64,000 nucleotides of DNA from Meiothermus sp. (GCF_026004075.1 NZ_BPIK01000002.1:62001-126000), one strand, 5' to 3'; positions 25,041 through 35,230 are shown, numbered from the stretch's first letter. Numbers and translations are program-made. Notes: generated by a model from the sequence alone, not told the origin.

Positions 25041-26635
25041 TTACTCGAGCCCCCGGTAGACAAAGTAGTCGAAGTCGGCGTGCAGGCGCGCCCCGCTCAA
25101 GTCCTGGGCACACAGCCCGATAAAGGTACCGGTAAAGCCCAGCCCCCGGCAGTGGTCGTCGGAGAGTTTGTAGGCGGGAAAACGCAGGGGAAGCTCGCTC
25201 CAGTCCAGGCCGTTGGCCGAGTAAGCAAAACCAAAGGTATCCCGCTCGTATCGAACCTTGAGGTAGACCCTTTGCCACCCCTCAATCACCAGCTCCCGAT
25301 CCAGCGGTTCGTCGTAGTGGCCGTTGTCGCAGGTCAGCACGCTGAGGGTTTTGCCCAGTGCTTCGTCGCGGCTCACCCGCAGGTAGACCCAGTTGCCGGT
25401 GTCGTAGTAGCAGACCAGCCCGGCCATCTGCTGGAAGTGCTGGGGTTCGAACTCCAGCGCGGTCTCGGCCTCGGCGTAAAAGTGTTGCAGGCGGCGGGCT
25501 ACCAGGCTCTGGCGGTGGCGCGAGCTGAGCGACTCCCGGCCAAAAAGGCGCAGGTAGCCGGGGCGCTCGGTGAGCGAAAGCCAGGAAGGGTCGGGGGGGT
25601 GGCGCAGGGTCTGGAAGTGGAGGCTCAGGGTTGGCGCTTCGAAATCGTCGCGCTCGGGTTCCTGGGGCCAGGGGTGGGGGGGGAGGGCCGGGGCTTCCAC
25701 CTCCAGGGCCGGGGTATTGCTCCCGTGCCAGAGGCGGGGCCAGCCATCCGGGCTCCAGCGGATCTTTTGCAAGGCCGTCTCGCGGCCCAGCGGGCAGTGG
25801 CGGCGCAGGGCCTGGGGAGGCTCGAGGGGGCGCCCAACCAGGTGGGCCATGTACCACTCCCCCTGGGGGGTCTGTACCAGTGAGGCGTGGCCGGCTTTTT
25901 GCAGGGGCAGCTCGGGGTGGCCTCGAGCGGTCAGGGTGGGGTAGCAGGGATCCACCTCGTAGGGCCCCTCAATGCGCCGCGAACGGGCCACCGTCACCGC
26001 GTGGGCGTAGGTCGTGCCGCCTTCGGCCACCACCAGGTAGTACCAGCCGTCCTTCTTGTACAGGTGCGGCCCCTCGGTCACGCCCAGGGGGGTTCCCCGG
26101 AAGATGTTGTGCACCGGCCCCACCAGCCGCTTTTGCTGGGGGTCGTACTCTTGCAGCAGGATGCCAGCAAAGGCGTTGCGGCCCTTGCGGTGATCCCAGA
26201 GCATGTTCAAGAGCCATTTGCGCCCGTCCTCGTCGTGGAAGAGCGAGGGGTCGAAGCCCGAGGAATTGAGGTACACCGGCTCCGACCAGGGGCCTTCGAT
26301 GCTTGGAGCGGTCACCAGGTAGTTGTGCGCGTCCTTGAAGACCTCGCCGTTGCCCCAGGTTTTCACGTCGGTGTAGATGAGGTAGAACTGCGCCCCATCG
26401 TGGCTCAGGCAGGGGGCCCAGATGCCCCCGGAGTCGGGGTTGCCCAGCATCTCGAGCTGCGAGGTACGGGTCAGGGCGTAGCCGATGGGCCGCCAGTGCA
26501 CCAGGTCGCGCGAGTGGTGCAGCCGCACCCCCGGCCACCACTCGAAGGTGGAGGTGGCGATGAAGTAGTCGCCCCCCACCCGCAGAATCGAGGGGTCGGG
26601 GTGAAAGCCCCGCAGGATGGGGTTGAGAATCTGGG

Positions 26636-26639
<4 letters not shown>
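25041..26639 (-). CDS. GH43 beta-xylosidase / alpha-arabinofuranosidase
   Basis: A 532-residue two-domain GH43 enzyme without signal peptide. The five-bladed propeller starts NPILRGFHPDPSIL (catalytic base Asp), with GIWAPCLS, the pKa-modulating Asp in SSGFDPSLFHDEDG and the acid Glu in GVTEGPHLYKKDGWYYL. The C-terminal half is a beta-sandwich of the GH43_C2 type, as in subfamily 11 xylosidases. It should release xylose from imported xylo-oligosaccharides. The ATG at 26639 overlaps the GH1 stop by 4 bp (ATGA), so the longer upstream frame was rejected. Confidence 0.93.
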
Positions 26640-27970
<1,331 letters not shown>

Positions 27971-27978
27971 AGGTCTCC

Positions 27979-28974
27979 TTAAGGTTGTTGTAAGGTGCGC
28001 TGGAGGGCAAAGTAGGCCGGCTTGGGTTGGTAATCTACGTCGAAGATGAGGGGCTCGCTGGCCCCCCGCCAGGAGTGGGCATCGGTAAAGCCCCACAGGG
28101 TGAAGACCTTGCAGCGGGGCTGGCGCAGGCAGACTTGCAGCACTTCGCGGTACACCTGGGCCTGTTTCTCGAGCCGTTCGGCTCTGGAGCCGGTACTACC
28201 CAGCCGCACGTCCATCTCGGTGATGTGAATTTCCAGTCCGAGCTGGGCGAAGCGCTCGAGGTTCTCGGCCATCCGCACCTGCCTGGGGGAGAAGCTCGAG
28301 TCCACGTGCACCTGGAAGCCCACCCCATCCACCGGCGCCCCCTTTGCTTTGAGGTCCTTCAGGAGCGCGTAGATGGCGTCCGACTTGGCCCCCAGGCCCT
28401 CGGCCCCGTAGTCGTTGTAGAACAGCTTGGCGCTGGGGTCGGCTGCACGGGCCAGCCGAAAGGCTTTTTCCAGGTAGCCGGGCAGCGCATCGAAGGGCGT
28501 CGAGCGCAGCCGGGCGTCGTCGCCGATCGCCTCGTTTACCACATCCCAGTAGGCGATTTGGCCGCGGTAGCGCCCCACCACGGTGCGGATGTGATCGCTC
28601 AGGATGGCCTCCATCTCGGCCGGGGTAAAACTGCCGTACATCCAGCGGGGCAGTTGCTGGTGCCAGACCAGGGTATGCCCCCGCACCGCCTGCCGGTTCC
28701 TCTGGGCGAAGTTCAGAAGCAGGTCGGCAGCGGCGAAGTTGTACTCACCTCGAGCGGTCTGCAGGGCCCCCCACTTCATCACGTTCTCGGCCACCACCAG
28801 GTTGAACTCTCGAGCCAGCACCTGGGCGTACTGGGGTTCCTGCAGCAACAAACTTGGTTCTACGGCTGCTCCAATCTGAATTTTTCGTGCTTCTGCCAGG
28901 TTACGCAGCGGCGGGCCGGGCTGGGCCAACACCAACAACCCCAGGGAAAACCCAAGAAAAACCCAACTAGACAT
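27979..28974 (-). CDS. Secreted GH10 endo-1,4-beta-xylanase
   Basis: A 331-residue single-domain xylanase. The signal peptide MSSWVFLGFSLGLLVLAQ is followed by the GH10 barrel (IQIGAAVEPSLL, NVMKWGALQ, RGHTLVWHQQLPRWM). The acid/base Glu is in YWDVVNEAIGD and the nucleophile Glu in LEIHITEMDVRLG. WGFTDAHSW is the conserved C-terminal block. No carbohydrate-binding module is attached. Start 28974 has AGGAGG 12 nt upstream near 28986-28991, overlapping the permease stop. The enzyme would act outside the cell and feed xylo-oligosaccharides to the ABC transporter. Confidence 0.96.
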   Translation of the reverse strand: MSSWVFLGFSLGLLVLAQPGPPLRNLAEARKIQIGAAVEPSLLLQEPQYAQVLAREFNLVVAENVMKWGALQTARGEYNFAAADLLLNFAQRNRQAVRGHTLVWHQQLPRWMYGSFTPAEMEAILSDHIRTVVGRYRGQIAYWDVVNEAIGDDARLRSTPFDALPGYLEKAFRLARAADPSAKLFYNDYGAEGLGAKSDAIYALLKDLKAKGAPVDGVGFQVHVDSSFSPRQVRMAENLERFAQLGLEIHITEMDVRLGSTGSRAERLEKQAQVYREVLQVCLRQPRCKVFTLWGFTDAHSWRGASEPLIFDVDYQPKPAYFALQRTLQQP

Positions 28975-28988
28975 AATCTTTGGGCCTC

Positions 28989-29828
28989 CTAGTTTTTGAC
29001 TGCTCCCGAGGTTAGCCCTTCCATAAGCTGCCGAGCCGCCAGGGCAAACACCAGCAGCAGTGGAGCGACCATCAGGGCTGTACCGGCCATAATCGCACCC
29101 CACTCCACATCGGTAGCCCCCTGCAAGGTGCGCAGCACCACCGGTATGGTTTTGGTCTCCTGGGTACGCATTATCACGTTCACATCAGCAAAGCGGTTCC
29201 ACGAGCCGATAAAGGTAATCAGGCCCAGGGTGCCGAGGGCCGGGCGGATCAGGGGCAGAACGACGCGCCAGTAAATCTGGAACTCGCTGCAGCCGTCTAT
29301 CCGCGCTGCATCCACCAGTTCCTTAGGAATGGCCGAGATGATGTACTGCCGCATCATAAAGATGCCCAGTGCGCTGGCCATAGCCGGTACCCAGAGGGCT
29401 TTGGGGGTGTTGATCCATCCGATCTGGTAGATGAGCAAATAGAAGGGAATCAGGTTGAGAATGGCGGGTATCAACAAGGTCGCCATGACCACCGCAAAGA
29501 GCTGTTCGCGCCAGCGGAACTGGTACATGGCAAAGCCAAAACCGGCCAGACTGCAAAAAAACAGGCTGGTGATGGTGGTCATCAGGGCCAGGTAGAAGTT
29601 GTTCCAGTAAGCCCGCCAGAAGGGTATTTTCTCGATCAGAATCTGGTAGTTTGTCAGGAAGTGTTCACCAAACCAGATGGGGGGTGGAAAGCCGAAAATT
29701 TCCGAGCGCTGGTGCGTAGCGAACACGAACATAAAGTAGAACGGCGCGATGGTCAGCACCCCGCCCAGCACCAGGAGGGCGTACCCCCCCAGGCGCAGCA
29801 GCCAACCCCCCAGGGAAACTCGAGCCAT
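28989..29828 (-). CDS. Carbohydrate ABC transporter permease (MalG type)
   Basis: A 279-residue permease with six membrane segments and the EAA loop LVDAARIDGCSEFQIYWRVVLP near residues 190-211. Its length is normal, unlike the galactoside-operon homologue. ATG 29828 is preferred because it lies 2 nt from the stop of the partner permease; the longer frame would overlap it. It works with the next two genes to take up beta-glycan oligosaccharides. Confidence 0.94.
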   Translation of the reverse strand: MARVSLGGWLLRLGGYALLVLGGVLTIAPFYFMFVFATHQRSEIFGFPPPIWFGEHFLTNYQILIEKIPFWRAYWNNFYLALMTTITSLFFCSLAGFGFAMYQFRWREQLFAVVMATLLIPAILNLIPFYLLIYQIGWINTPKALWVPAMASALGIFMMRQYIISAIPKELVDAARIDGCSEFQIYWRVVLPLIRPALGTLGLITFIGSWNRFADVNVIMRTQETKTIPVVLRTLQGATDVEWGAIMAGTALMVAPLLLVFALAARQLMEGLTSGAVKN

Positions 29829-29829
29829 A

Positions 29830-30813
29830 CTAATCGCCTCCCCGGGCCGCACGCCCAAAAATCAGGTTGTTGAGGTAGGTGAGTATGCCGATAAAAACGA
29901 AGAGTAACCAGGCGATGGAGGCCGCCGTGCCCATCTCGAGCCACTCAAAAGCCGTGCGGTACATGTACATGGTGGCGGTCTGTCCCCCCGGTGTGGCCGC
30001 GCTGGCGCCCCCGTTAAGCAGCACAAAGGGCTGCTCAAAAAGCTGCATGTTGCCAATGATGGTGAGGCTAACTGCAAAAAACATCATGGGCCGCAGAAGA
30101 GGCAGGGTGATGTAGCGGAACTGCTGGAGGCGGGTGGCTCCATCCACTGAGGCAGCTTCGTAGAGGTCTTTGGGGATGGCCTGGATGGCGGAGAGGTAGA
30201 GCAAGGTGTTCCAGCCGGTAAACTGCCAGATCACCACCAGGGCAAGGGCGTATTTGATGTTGGCGCTGGTGAACCAGTTGATGTTCTGGTCGGGCAGCAG
30301 CGCACCCAGCAGAGGCCAGGTGTTGAGGTGGGCGATCGCCAGGTTGATAACGCCGTTGTTGGTGGCAAAAAGGGTGTTGAAGATGAGGGCAATGGCCACC
30401 GAAGAGGTGATGTAGGGGAGGAAGTAAACCGCCGTGACAAAGGTCTTGAAACGGCTGAGCACCATGTGAATGACAAAGGCCAGCGGAATGGCGATTAGGT
30501 GTTGTGGAACCCCAGAAAATACCCCCAGCCAGATGGTGTTCCACAGGGAGCGCCAGAACATGGGGTCGGTCAGGGTGAAGGTGTAGTTCTCGAGGCCCAC
30601 GTACTTCCACCGGCCCCACCCGTCGCTGGGCGTCCAGGCCTGAAAAGACATGTACAGAGAAAACAGCGTGGGGTACAGGCCAAAAACCAAGAAAAGGATA
30701 AAAAAGGGGCTAACAAAAATGTAGGGTGCATAGCGGCGCTGGAAGCTGCTCCAGCGCATAGCCAGGGGGGGGCTGCCCTGGCCAGAGGTCGAGGTACCAA
30801 CAGACTTTCGCAC
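29830..30813 (-). CDS. Carbohydrate ABC transporter permease (MalF/UgpA type)
   Basis: A 327-residue permease. The N-terminus is a short polar tail, then RRYAPYIFVSPFFILFLVFGLYP, the first membrane segment. The EAA loop is YEAASVDGATRLQQFRYITLP near residues 220-240. The GTG at 30813 is chosen because GAGGAGC lies just upstream on this strand; the longer frame to 30858 has no such site. A hairpin separates it from the binding-protein gene. Confidence 0.92.
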   Translation of the reverse strand: MRKSVGTSTSGQGSPPLAMRWSSFQRRYAPYIFVSPFFILFLVFGLYPTLFSLYMSFQAWTPSDGWGRWKYVGLENYTFTLTDPMFWRSLWNTIWLGVFSGVPQHLIAIPLAFVIHMVLSRFKTFVTAVYFLPYITSSVAIALIFNTLFATNNGVINLAIAHLNTWPLLGALLPDQNINWFTSANIKYALALVVIWQFTGWNTLLYLSAIQAIPKDLYEAASVDGATRLQQFRYITLPLLRPMMFFAVSLTIIGNMQLFEQPFVLLNGGASAATPGGQTATMYMYRTAFEWLEMGTAASIAWLLFVFIGILTYLNNLIFGRAARGGD

Positions 30814-30870
30814 GGATGCTCCTCTTGGCTGGCCCTGCTTGGGAAAACCTTTTCCCACGGGCCACAGAAG

Positions 30871-30896
30871 GGGGAGAAGGGCGGGCCCTTCTCCCC
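30871..30896 (-). terminator. Attenuating hairpin between binding-protein and permease genes
   Basis: GGGGAGAAGGGC (30871-30882) pairs perfectly with GCCCTTCTCCCC (30885-30896), a 12-bp stem with a 2-nt loop. It lies 9 bp after the binding-protein stop. The U-tract is weak (CTTCTGT), so it may act as a partial terminator or as a 3' stabiliser. Confidence 0.65.
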
Positions 30897-30905
30897 TTCA
30901 TTTGG

Positions 30906-32138
30906 TTAGCGCATACGGCGTTCGATGAGCCGCTTGGCCTCAGCCAGGGCCGTCGGAATGTCCTTGCCCTCGTCCAGCACTTGGGCAAGCGCCTGTGAGA
31001 TAATCTCGTTGGCTACACGGTCGTACTTATTGGCGCGCAGGGGCTTTACCCGGCGGGCTGCGTCGCGCCACAGCAGCCGGGCCTGCTGACCACCCAGGAA
31101 CTCAATGGGCTCGTTAAAGGAGGGGTCTTCCTGGGCTGACAGCAAGGAGGGGAAGGCGCCGATAGCTTTGAAAGCGGCTACCTGCGCTTCTCTGGTAGTA
31201 GTTACAAACTTGATGAACTCCCAGGCCAGGGCCTTATTCTTTGAGGTGCTGGAAATCGCATAGAAACTGCCTCCCCAGGAGGCGTACATACCTTCGGGGA
31301 GTTGCTGCACACGCCACAGCCCTTTGGTCTCGGGAGCCATCCAGTTTTGCAGGTGGCCCTGCAGCCAGGCCCCGGAGAACTGCGTGGCCACGGTACCCTT
31401 CTTAAAGGCGTCGTACCACTCGTTGGACCAGGCTCCAATCCGGGCATCCAGTCCGGCAGCGCGAATGTTTTTGGCCAGCTCAAAGGCCCGCACAAAGCGG
31501 GGGCTATCCACAACCACCTTGCCCTGGGCATCGAAGTAAGGGCTGTTGTTGGCTGGGGTGGTGGCGAAGATGTTGATCCAGGCCACATCGGAAGCGTCGG
31601 CAATGAGGAAAGCGCCGGTGGTGGCCTTGATTTTACGGCCAGCGGCAATATAGCCCGGCCAGGTCATCATGTTTTTGGGATCTACGCCAGCCTTTTGCAG
31701 GATATCCACCCGGTAAAAGAAAGTGCCGGGCCCGATGTCCACCGGCATGGCGATAAACCGCCCATCCGACGCGGTGGCTTGGGCGATCGTATAGGGAGTG
31801 AAGAGCCGCTTATACTGCCCGGCATTGTAGGGGGCCTTGTTCAGGTCTTCAAAACCCTGCCCTTCGGCAAAGCGGCCTACAAACCCAACCTCGATGGCCG
31901 CCACATCGGGCAGACCTTGCCCGGTGGCCAGCGCAGTGGTAAGGGCGTTGTGGTGGTCGGCGTACTGCTGGATTACCAGCTTGACTTCGACATCGGGGTA
32001 TTTCTTGTTGAACAACGGAATTTGTGCCTTGAGGGCGTCGTCGAGGTTGGGAAAGACCCCAACCGTGAGGGTGGTTTTCTGGGCCAGGCCCAGCCCAAAC
32101 AGTACCAACAGTGCCAGCAGCGATGGGATTTGCTTCAT
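30906..32138 (-). CDS. Sugar ABC transporter substrate-binding protein
   Basis: A 410-residue exported solute-binding protein. MKQIPSLLALLVLFGLGLAQ is the signal peptide. The mature part fits the family 1 sugar-binding fold (TTLTVGVFPNLDDALKAQIP, GQGLPDVAAIEVGFVGRF, IDGGP-like PVDIGPGTFFYRVDIL, TQFSGAWLQG). AGGAGG precedes the ATG. It is first in the operon with xylanase, GH1, GH43 and GH16 genes, so xylo- or gluco-oligosaccharides are the likely ligands. As in the galactoside operon there is no ATPase gene. Confidence 0.93.
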   Translation of the reverse strand: MKQIPSLLALLVLFGLGLAQKTTLTVGVFPNLDDALKAQIPLFNKKYPDVEVKLVIQQYADHHNALTTALATGQGLPDVAAIEVGFVGRFAEGQGFEDLNKAPYNAGQYKRLFTPYTIAQATASDGRFIAMPVDIGPGTFFYRVDILQKAGVDPKNMMTWPGYIAAGRKIKATTGAFLIADASDVAWINIFATTPANNSPYFDAQGKVVVDSPRFVRAFELAKNIRAAGLDARIGAWSNEWYDAFKKGTVATQFSGAWLQGHLQNWMAPETKGLWRVQQLPEGMYASWGGSFYAISSTSKNKALAWEFIKFVTTTREAQVAAFKAIGAFPSLLSAQEDPSFNEPIEFLGGQQARLLWRDAARRVKPLRANKYDRVANEIISQALAQVLDEGKDIPTALAEAKRLIERRMR

Positions 32139-32174
32139 GGTTTCCTCCTAAACAAACAGATTGCCTGAACCGGT

Positions 32175-32192
32175 TTTGAAAGCGCTTTCAAA
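32175..32192. promoter_or_regulatory. LacI-type operator, perfect 18-bp palindrome
   Basis: TTTGAAAGCGCTTTCAAA, perfectly symmetric with the central GCGC typical of LacI/CcpA family sites. It lies 36 bp upstream of the binding-protein ATG and just beyond the regulator stop. A near-identical site overlaps the regulator promoter at 33311. Repressor bound here should block the operon. Confidence 0.85.
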
Positions 32193-32232
32193 GTTATTTA
32201 GATTGTTTTCATCACCTCCTTCGCTCCATCCG

Positions 32233-33261
32233 TCAGGTCAACAGGTGCGCAGCCAGAGCACCCGAGGAGCGGATCAAAGACGTGGATTCCCGCACTACCA
32301 GGTTAGTAGAGAGGGGCTTGGGCGTGTAATCGTGACCCTCGAGGAGGGCCAGCATCAGACGCGCGGCCTCCCAGCCCATGGCCGGGCCCGGCTGGCGGAC
32401 GGTAGTGAGGGGTGGGGTGAAGTAGCTCGAGCTGGGCAGGTCGTCGAAACCCACCAGCGAGACATCGTGGGGAACACGAATTCCCCGGCGGTACAGGGCC
32501 ACATTGGCGCCGTAGGCCATCTGGTCGTTGGCAGCGAAAATGGCGGTGAACAGAGCACCTCGAGCCAGCAGTGCCTCGACGGCCAGCACCCCGGACTGCT
32601 CCATATAGTCCCCCACCACCACCAAGGCGGGGTCGAAGGGGATATGGGCCTCCTTGAGGGCCGCCCGGTAGCCCTCGAGGCGCTCGATGGCATCCGGGTG
32701 GGAGGTGGGGCCCGCGATGTGCGCAATCCGGCGGTGGCCCAGCTCAATCAGGTGCTGGACGCCTTCGTAGGCTCCCTGCCGGTTGTTTATGCCCAGGCAT
32801 TTCAGGCCCGGAATTTTGCGACCCACCACCACCACCGGCATGGTGTGGGCCAGTTCCTTCAGGCGCTCCTCCGGCACGCTGCCGTCCATCACGATCAGAC
32901 CATCCACCTGGCGGCCCACCAGCACCTTCAAGGCTGCTTCCTCCTGATCGGCGCGCCAGTGGCCGCTGGCAAAGATGGGGTGGTAGGCCGTGCCCTCGAG
33001 GGCCTGTTCCACCCCCTTGAGCATCTCGCCGTAGTAGGGACTGCTGATCTCCTGGGTAATGACCCCGATGGTAAGCGAACGCCCCTGGGCCAGGCCCTTG
33101 GCCATGATGTTGGGGCGGTAGTGCAGGCGCTCAATGGCCCTAAGAACAGCCTCCCGTTTGCTGGCAGCTACTCGAGCCGTACCGTTGATCACCCGCGAAA
33201 CCGTGCTGGGCGAGACCCCGGCCTCGCGGGCTACATCGCTAAGGGTTACGGCTTCGCGCAA
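32233..33261 (-). CDS. LacI-family transcriptional regulator of the xylan/glucan operon
   Basis: A 342-residue LacI protein. The N-terminal helix-turn-helix and hinge are TLSDVAREAGVSPSTVSRVI (residues about 6-25) and HYRPNIMAKGLAQ. The periplasmic-binding-like sensor has GVITQEISSPYYGEMLKGVE, LIVMDGS, NNRQGAYEGVQHLIELGHRRI and VGFDDLPSSSYF. The start is probably the TTG at 33261 with GGAGG just upstream: the longer frame from 33327 includes the promoter. It is expected to repress the operon and itself through the two GAAAGCGCT palindromes until an oligosaccharide binds. Confidence 0.93.
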   Translation of the reverse strand: MREAVTLSDVAREAGVSPSTVSRVINGTARVAASKREAVLRAIERLHYRPNIMAKGLAQGRSLTIGVITQEISSPYYGEMLKGVEQALEGTAYHPIFASGHWRADQEEAALKVLVGRQVDGLIVMDGSVPEERLKELAHTMPVVVVGRKIPGLKCLGINNRQGAYEGVQHLIELGHRRIAHIAGPTSHPDAIERLEGYRAALKEAHIPFDPALVVVGDYMEQSGVLAVEALLARGALFTAIFAANDQMAYGANVALYRRGIRVPHDVSLVGFDDLPSSSYFTPPLTTVRQPGPAMGWEAARLMLALLEGHDYTPKPLSTNLVVRESTSLIRSSGALAAHLLT

Positions 33262-33298
33262 AAATGCCTCCGGGCTACAGATAGTTTCTTGATATGAA

Positions 33299-33328
33299 AC
33301 TAAATCATATTTTGAAAGCGCTGTCAAG
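33299..33328 (-). promoter_or_regulatory. lacI-type regulator promoter overlapped by operator
   Basis: On the minus strand TTGACA (33327-33322) is followed after 17 bp by TTTAGT (33304-33299). The operator TTTGAAAGCGCTGTCAAG (33311-33328) covers the -35 and most of the spacer, indicating autorepression. The transcript would start near 33292, about 30 nt before the TTG start. Confidence 0.75.
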
Positions 33329-33420
33329 ACTTCTCAGATTGTAAATGTAAGAGGTTGCTGGGGGCCCAAAAAAGCTCCAGTAATGGAATCTGGCAGTTGC
33401 ACAACCCCTGCCGGTAGGCC

Positions 33421-34155
33421 ATGATGAGGCCCATGGATTTGCTGGTGGTGGTGCCTCACCCCGACGACGAGGTGTTCGGCGCAGGTGGAACGCTCATTCA
33501 ATATGCCGACCGGGGCCTGGAGACCGGCCTGATCACCCTCACCAAAGGCGAGGCCGGACGAACCCTGGGGCTGTGCAGGCCGGAAGAGCTGGGTGAACTG
33601 CGAGCCCAGGAGCTACAGCGGGCGGCGCAAATTCTCAAACTGGGCCACCTCGAGCTCTACGATTTTCCCAACGGCCTACCCAACAACCCGGTGGACGGCG
33701 AAGCCAGGGGCCACGGTTTTTCCACCCCGCAGGGCGTGGCCGATCACCCCGAAATTGTCGACCTGTTGCTGTGGCGCTTCGAGGTGCTGCGGCCCAGAGC
33801 CATCATTACCTTTGGCCCCAACGGCTCCAACCGCCACCCCGACCACGTCGCCACCCATCGGTTTGTGGTGAAGGCTGTAGAAAAATCCGGGCAGAAGATC
33901 AAGCTATTCTTCTACGCTTCCCCGCGGCCGCTGCCGGAGTACCTGGAGGGCTGGCTGCCCCCCAACCACGTGCGCCACCTGCCCATGGAGGTGCTGCTGC
34001 AAAAGCTGCGGGCCATGGCCCAGCACCGCACCCAGGCCCTCTCGGTGCTCAACTTTATGGATCGCTTTAGCTCCCGGCTAGCCAGCGAGACCTTCCACCT
34101 GGCAGGTTATGAAGGGCCCATACAACACGAGCTGCTCTGGTATGCCCGGCCTTAA
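33421..34155 (+). CDS. PIG-L/LmbE family deacetylase, second copy (BshB candidate)
   Basis: A 244-residue zinc deacetylase-family protein. Metal motif one is VVPHPDDEVFGAGGTLIQYA and motif two is GSNRHPDHVATHRFVV. The TKGEAG stretch is shared with BshB proteins. The next gene is a bacilliredoxin-like YtxJ protein, which strengthens a bacillithiol role (deacetylation of GlcNAc-malate). That remains inference, because bshA and bshC are not in the window. Three in-frame ATGs (33421, 33424, 33433) are possible starts. It differs clearly from the paralogue at 21450. Confidence 0.85.
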   Translation: MMRPMDLLVVVPHPDDEVFGAGGTLIQYADRGLETGLITLTKGEAGRTLGLCRPEELGELRAQELQRAAQILKLGHLELYDFPNGLPNNPVDGEARGHGFSTPQGVADHPEIVDLLLWRFEVLRPRAIITFGPNGSNRHPDHVATHRFVVKAVEKSGQKIKLFFYASPRPLPEYLEGWLPPNHVRHLPMEVLLQKLRAMAQHRTQALSVLNFMDRFSSRLASETFHLAGYEGPIQHELLWYARP

Positions 34156-34219
34156 GCGCGCCCTGGGGAAGTGTTCCGGCTGACGGTTATGGGCAGCCTC
34201 GAGGGTTAGACTAAACCCC

Positions 34220-34867
34220 ATGAGAGAACGCATGTTCCCCATCACCACCCCCGAAGAGGCCGATGCTTTTATCGATAGCAAGCCCATCACGGCCATCTTC
34301 AAAGCCGGCACCTGCCACAAGACCATGCAGGGCTGGGGCAATGTCGAAAAAATGCTGCGCGAGCGGCCCGAAATTCCGGTGGGCATCATCAAGGTGGTGG
34401 AGCACCGCCCAGCCTCGAACCGGGTGGCCGAGCGCACCGGCATTGTGCACCACTCCCCGCAAATTATTCTGTTCCGCAACAGCCAGCCGCTTTTTGAGCT
34501 GAACAACTGGGAGATCACCCTGGAAAACCTCGAGGCCCTCTTCCAGCAACACCTCCCGGAGGTAAAGGTCGAACCCGCGCAAGAGGCGGGCAAAAGCAAC
34601 CTCGAGCCCTACAAGCGGCTTCTGGACGCCTACCTGAGCGGAGCGATCAGCGAGCAGCAGTTCGCCTGGGCCTACCTCAACATGTTCCGCGAAGACGCTT
34701 CACTGCGCTCGCAGGAGGAGTTCGAGCTGCTCAACTCCCTGTTCGGCAACCCCGACGAGCACCACATCCACCCCATGGCCATCCTGCAGTTTGAGCAAGC
34801 CAACCCCCAGTCCACGCCGCTATTTGAGCGCGCCCAACACCTGCGGGCCCGCCTCGACACGCTCTAG
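34220..34867 (+). CDS. YtxJ/BrxC-like bacilliredoxin fused to a second small domain
   Basis: A 215-residue protein. Residues about 1-112 match the YtxJ (DUF2847) thioredoxin-like family, monothiol bacilliredoxins that remove bacillithiol from proteins: AIFKAGTCHKT carries the single active-site Cys, followed by GIIKVVEHRPASNRVAERTG and SPQIILFRN. Residues about 125-215 are an added helical domain (KRLLDAYLSGAISEQQFAWA, SQEEFELLNSLFG) that resembles the colicin-immunity-like fold found next to contact toxins. Such a fusion is unusual for YtxJ, normally about 110 residues. TAGACT lies 7 nt before the ATG, suggesting a leaderless mRNA. Confidence 0.75.
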   Translation: MRERMFPITTPEEADAFIDSKPITAIFKAGTCHKTMQGWGNVEKMLRERPEIPVGIIKVVEHRPASNRVAERTGIVHHSPQIILFRNSQPLFELNNWEITLENLEALFQQHLPEVKVEPAQEAGKSNLEPYKRLLDAYLSGAISEQQFAWAYLNMFREDASLRSQEEFELLNSLFGNPDEHHIHPMAILQFEQANPQSTPLFERAQHLRARLDTL

Positions 34868-34889
34868 ATAACCATCCAAACACCCTCCG

Positions 34890-34907
34890 AGGCTATCTAT
34901 TTAGCCT
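34890..34907 (+). terminator. Small hairpin after the bacilliredoxin gene
   Basis: AGGCTA (34890-34895) pairs with TAGCCT (34902-34907) over 6 nt, followed by AAAGC. A weak stem without U-tract; it may be only a 3' end structure. Confidence 0.3.
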
Positions 34908-34968
34908 AAAGCGCACCCCTCACTGCGTTCGACAAAGAAAGCATCGCCCTCCGCTAGCAAATCGGTCG

Positions 34969-35010
34969 GGTTGGTTCGCCACTATTGGGTGGCAAACCAA
35001 CCGAAGCTGA
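34969..35010 (-). repeat. R2 hairpin repeat, copy b
   Basis: GGTTGGTT and GCCAC (34969-34982) pair with GTGGC and AACCAACC (34989-35002), with one mismatch, then CGAAGCTGATAGC. In reverse complement it has the same core order as the copy at 24066. The gap 34908-35100 holds only this hairpin and then the tRNA promoter. Confidence 0.4.
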
Positions 35011-35100
35011 TAGCAGAAATCGCCAGTCTCCCCTGAATCGCTCCAACATCCAGCTTGTAAGACCGCACCTTACTGAATCGAATTCCACACATCTCGCTCT

Positions 35101-35129
35101 TGCCAAGTCGGTCAAGCTCTGTTATATTT
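35101..35129 (+). promoter_or_regulatory. tRNA-Asn promoter
   Basis: TTGCCA (35101-35106), 17 bp, TATATT (35124-35129) with an extended TG at 35121-35122. The transcript would start near 35136, 17 nt before the tRNA. Confidence 0.75.
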
Positions 35130-35152
35130 TTACCTGCTATTGGCGAAGCGTT

Positions 35153-35228
35153 CCGCGATAGCTCAGTTGGTAGAGCGCTCGACTGTTAATCGAGTGGTCG
35201 CAGGTTCGAGCCCTGCTCGCGGAGCCAG
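35153..35228 (+). tRNA. tRNA-Asn (anticodon GTT)
   Basis: The full cloverleaf is visible: acceptor TCCGCGA with TCGCGGA, D-arm GCTC/GAGC, anticodon stem CTCGA/TCGAG with loop CTGTTAA (GTT at 35186-35188), T-arm GCAGG/CCTGC with TTCGAGC. The discriminator is G and CCA is encoded. A strong promoter lies upstream and an intrinsic terminator begins 3 nt after it, so it forms its own unit. Confidence 0.97.
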
Positions 35229-35230
35229 CA

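Noticed and set aside
33262-33327. N-terminal extension of the LacI regulator
   Set aside because: The extension would lie over the promoter and operator and add 22 unusual residues before the helix-turn-helix.
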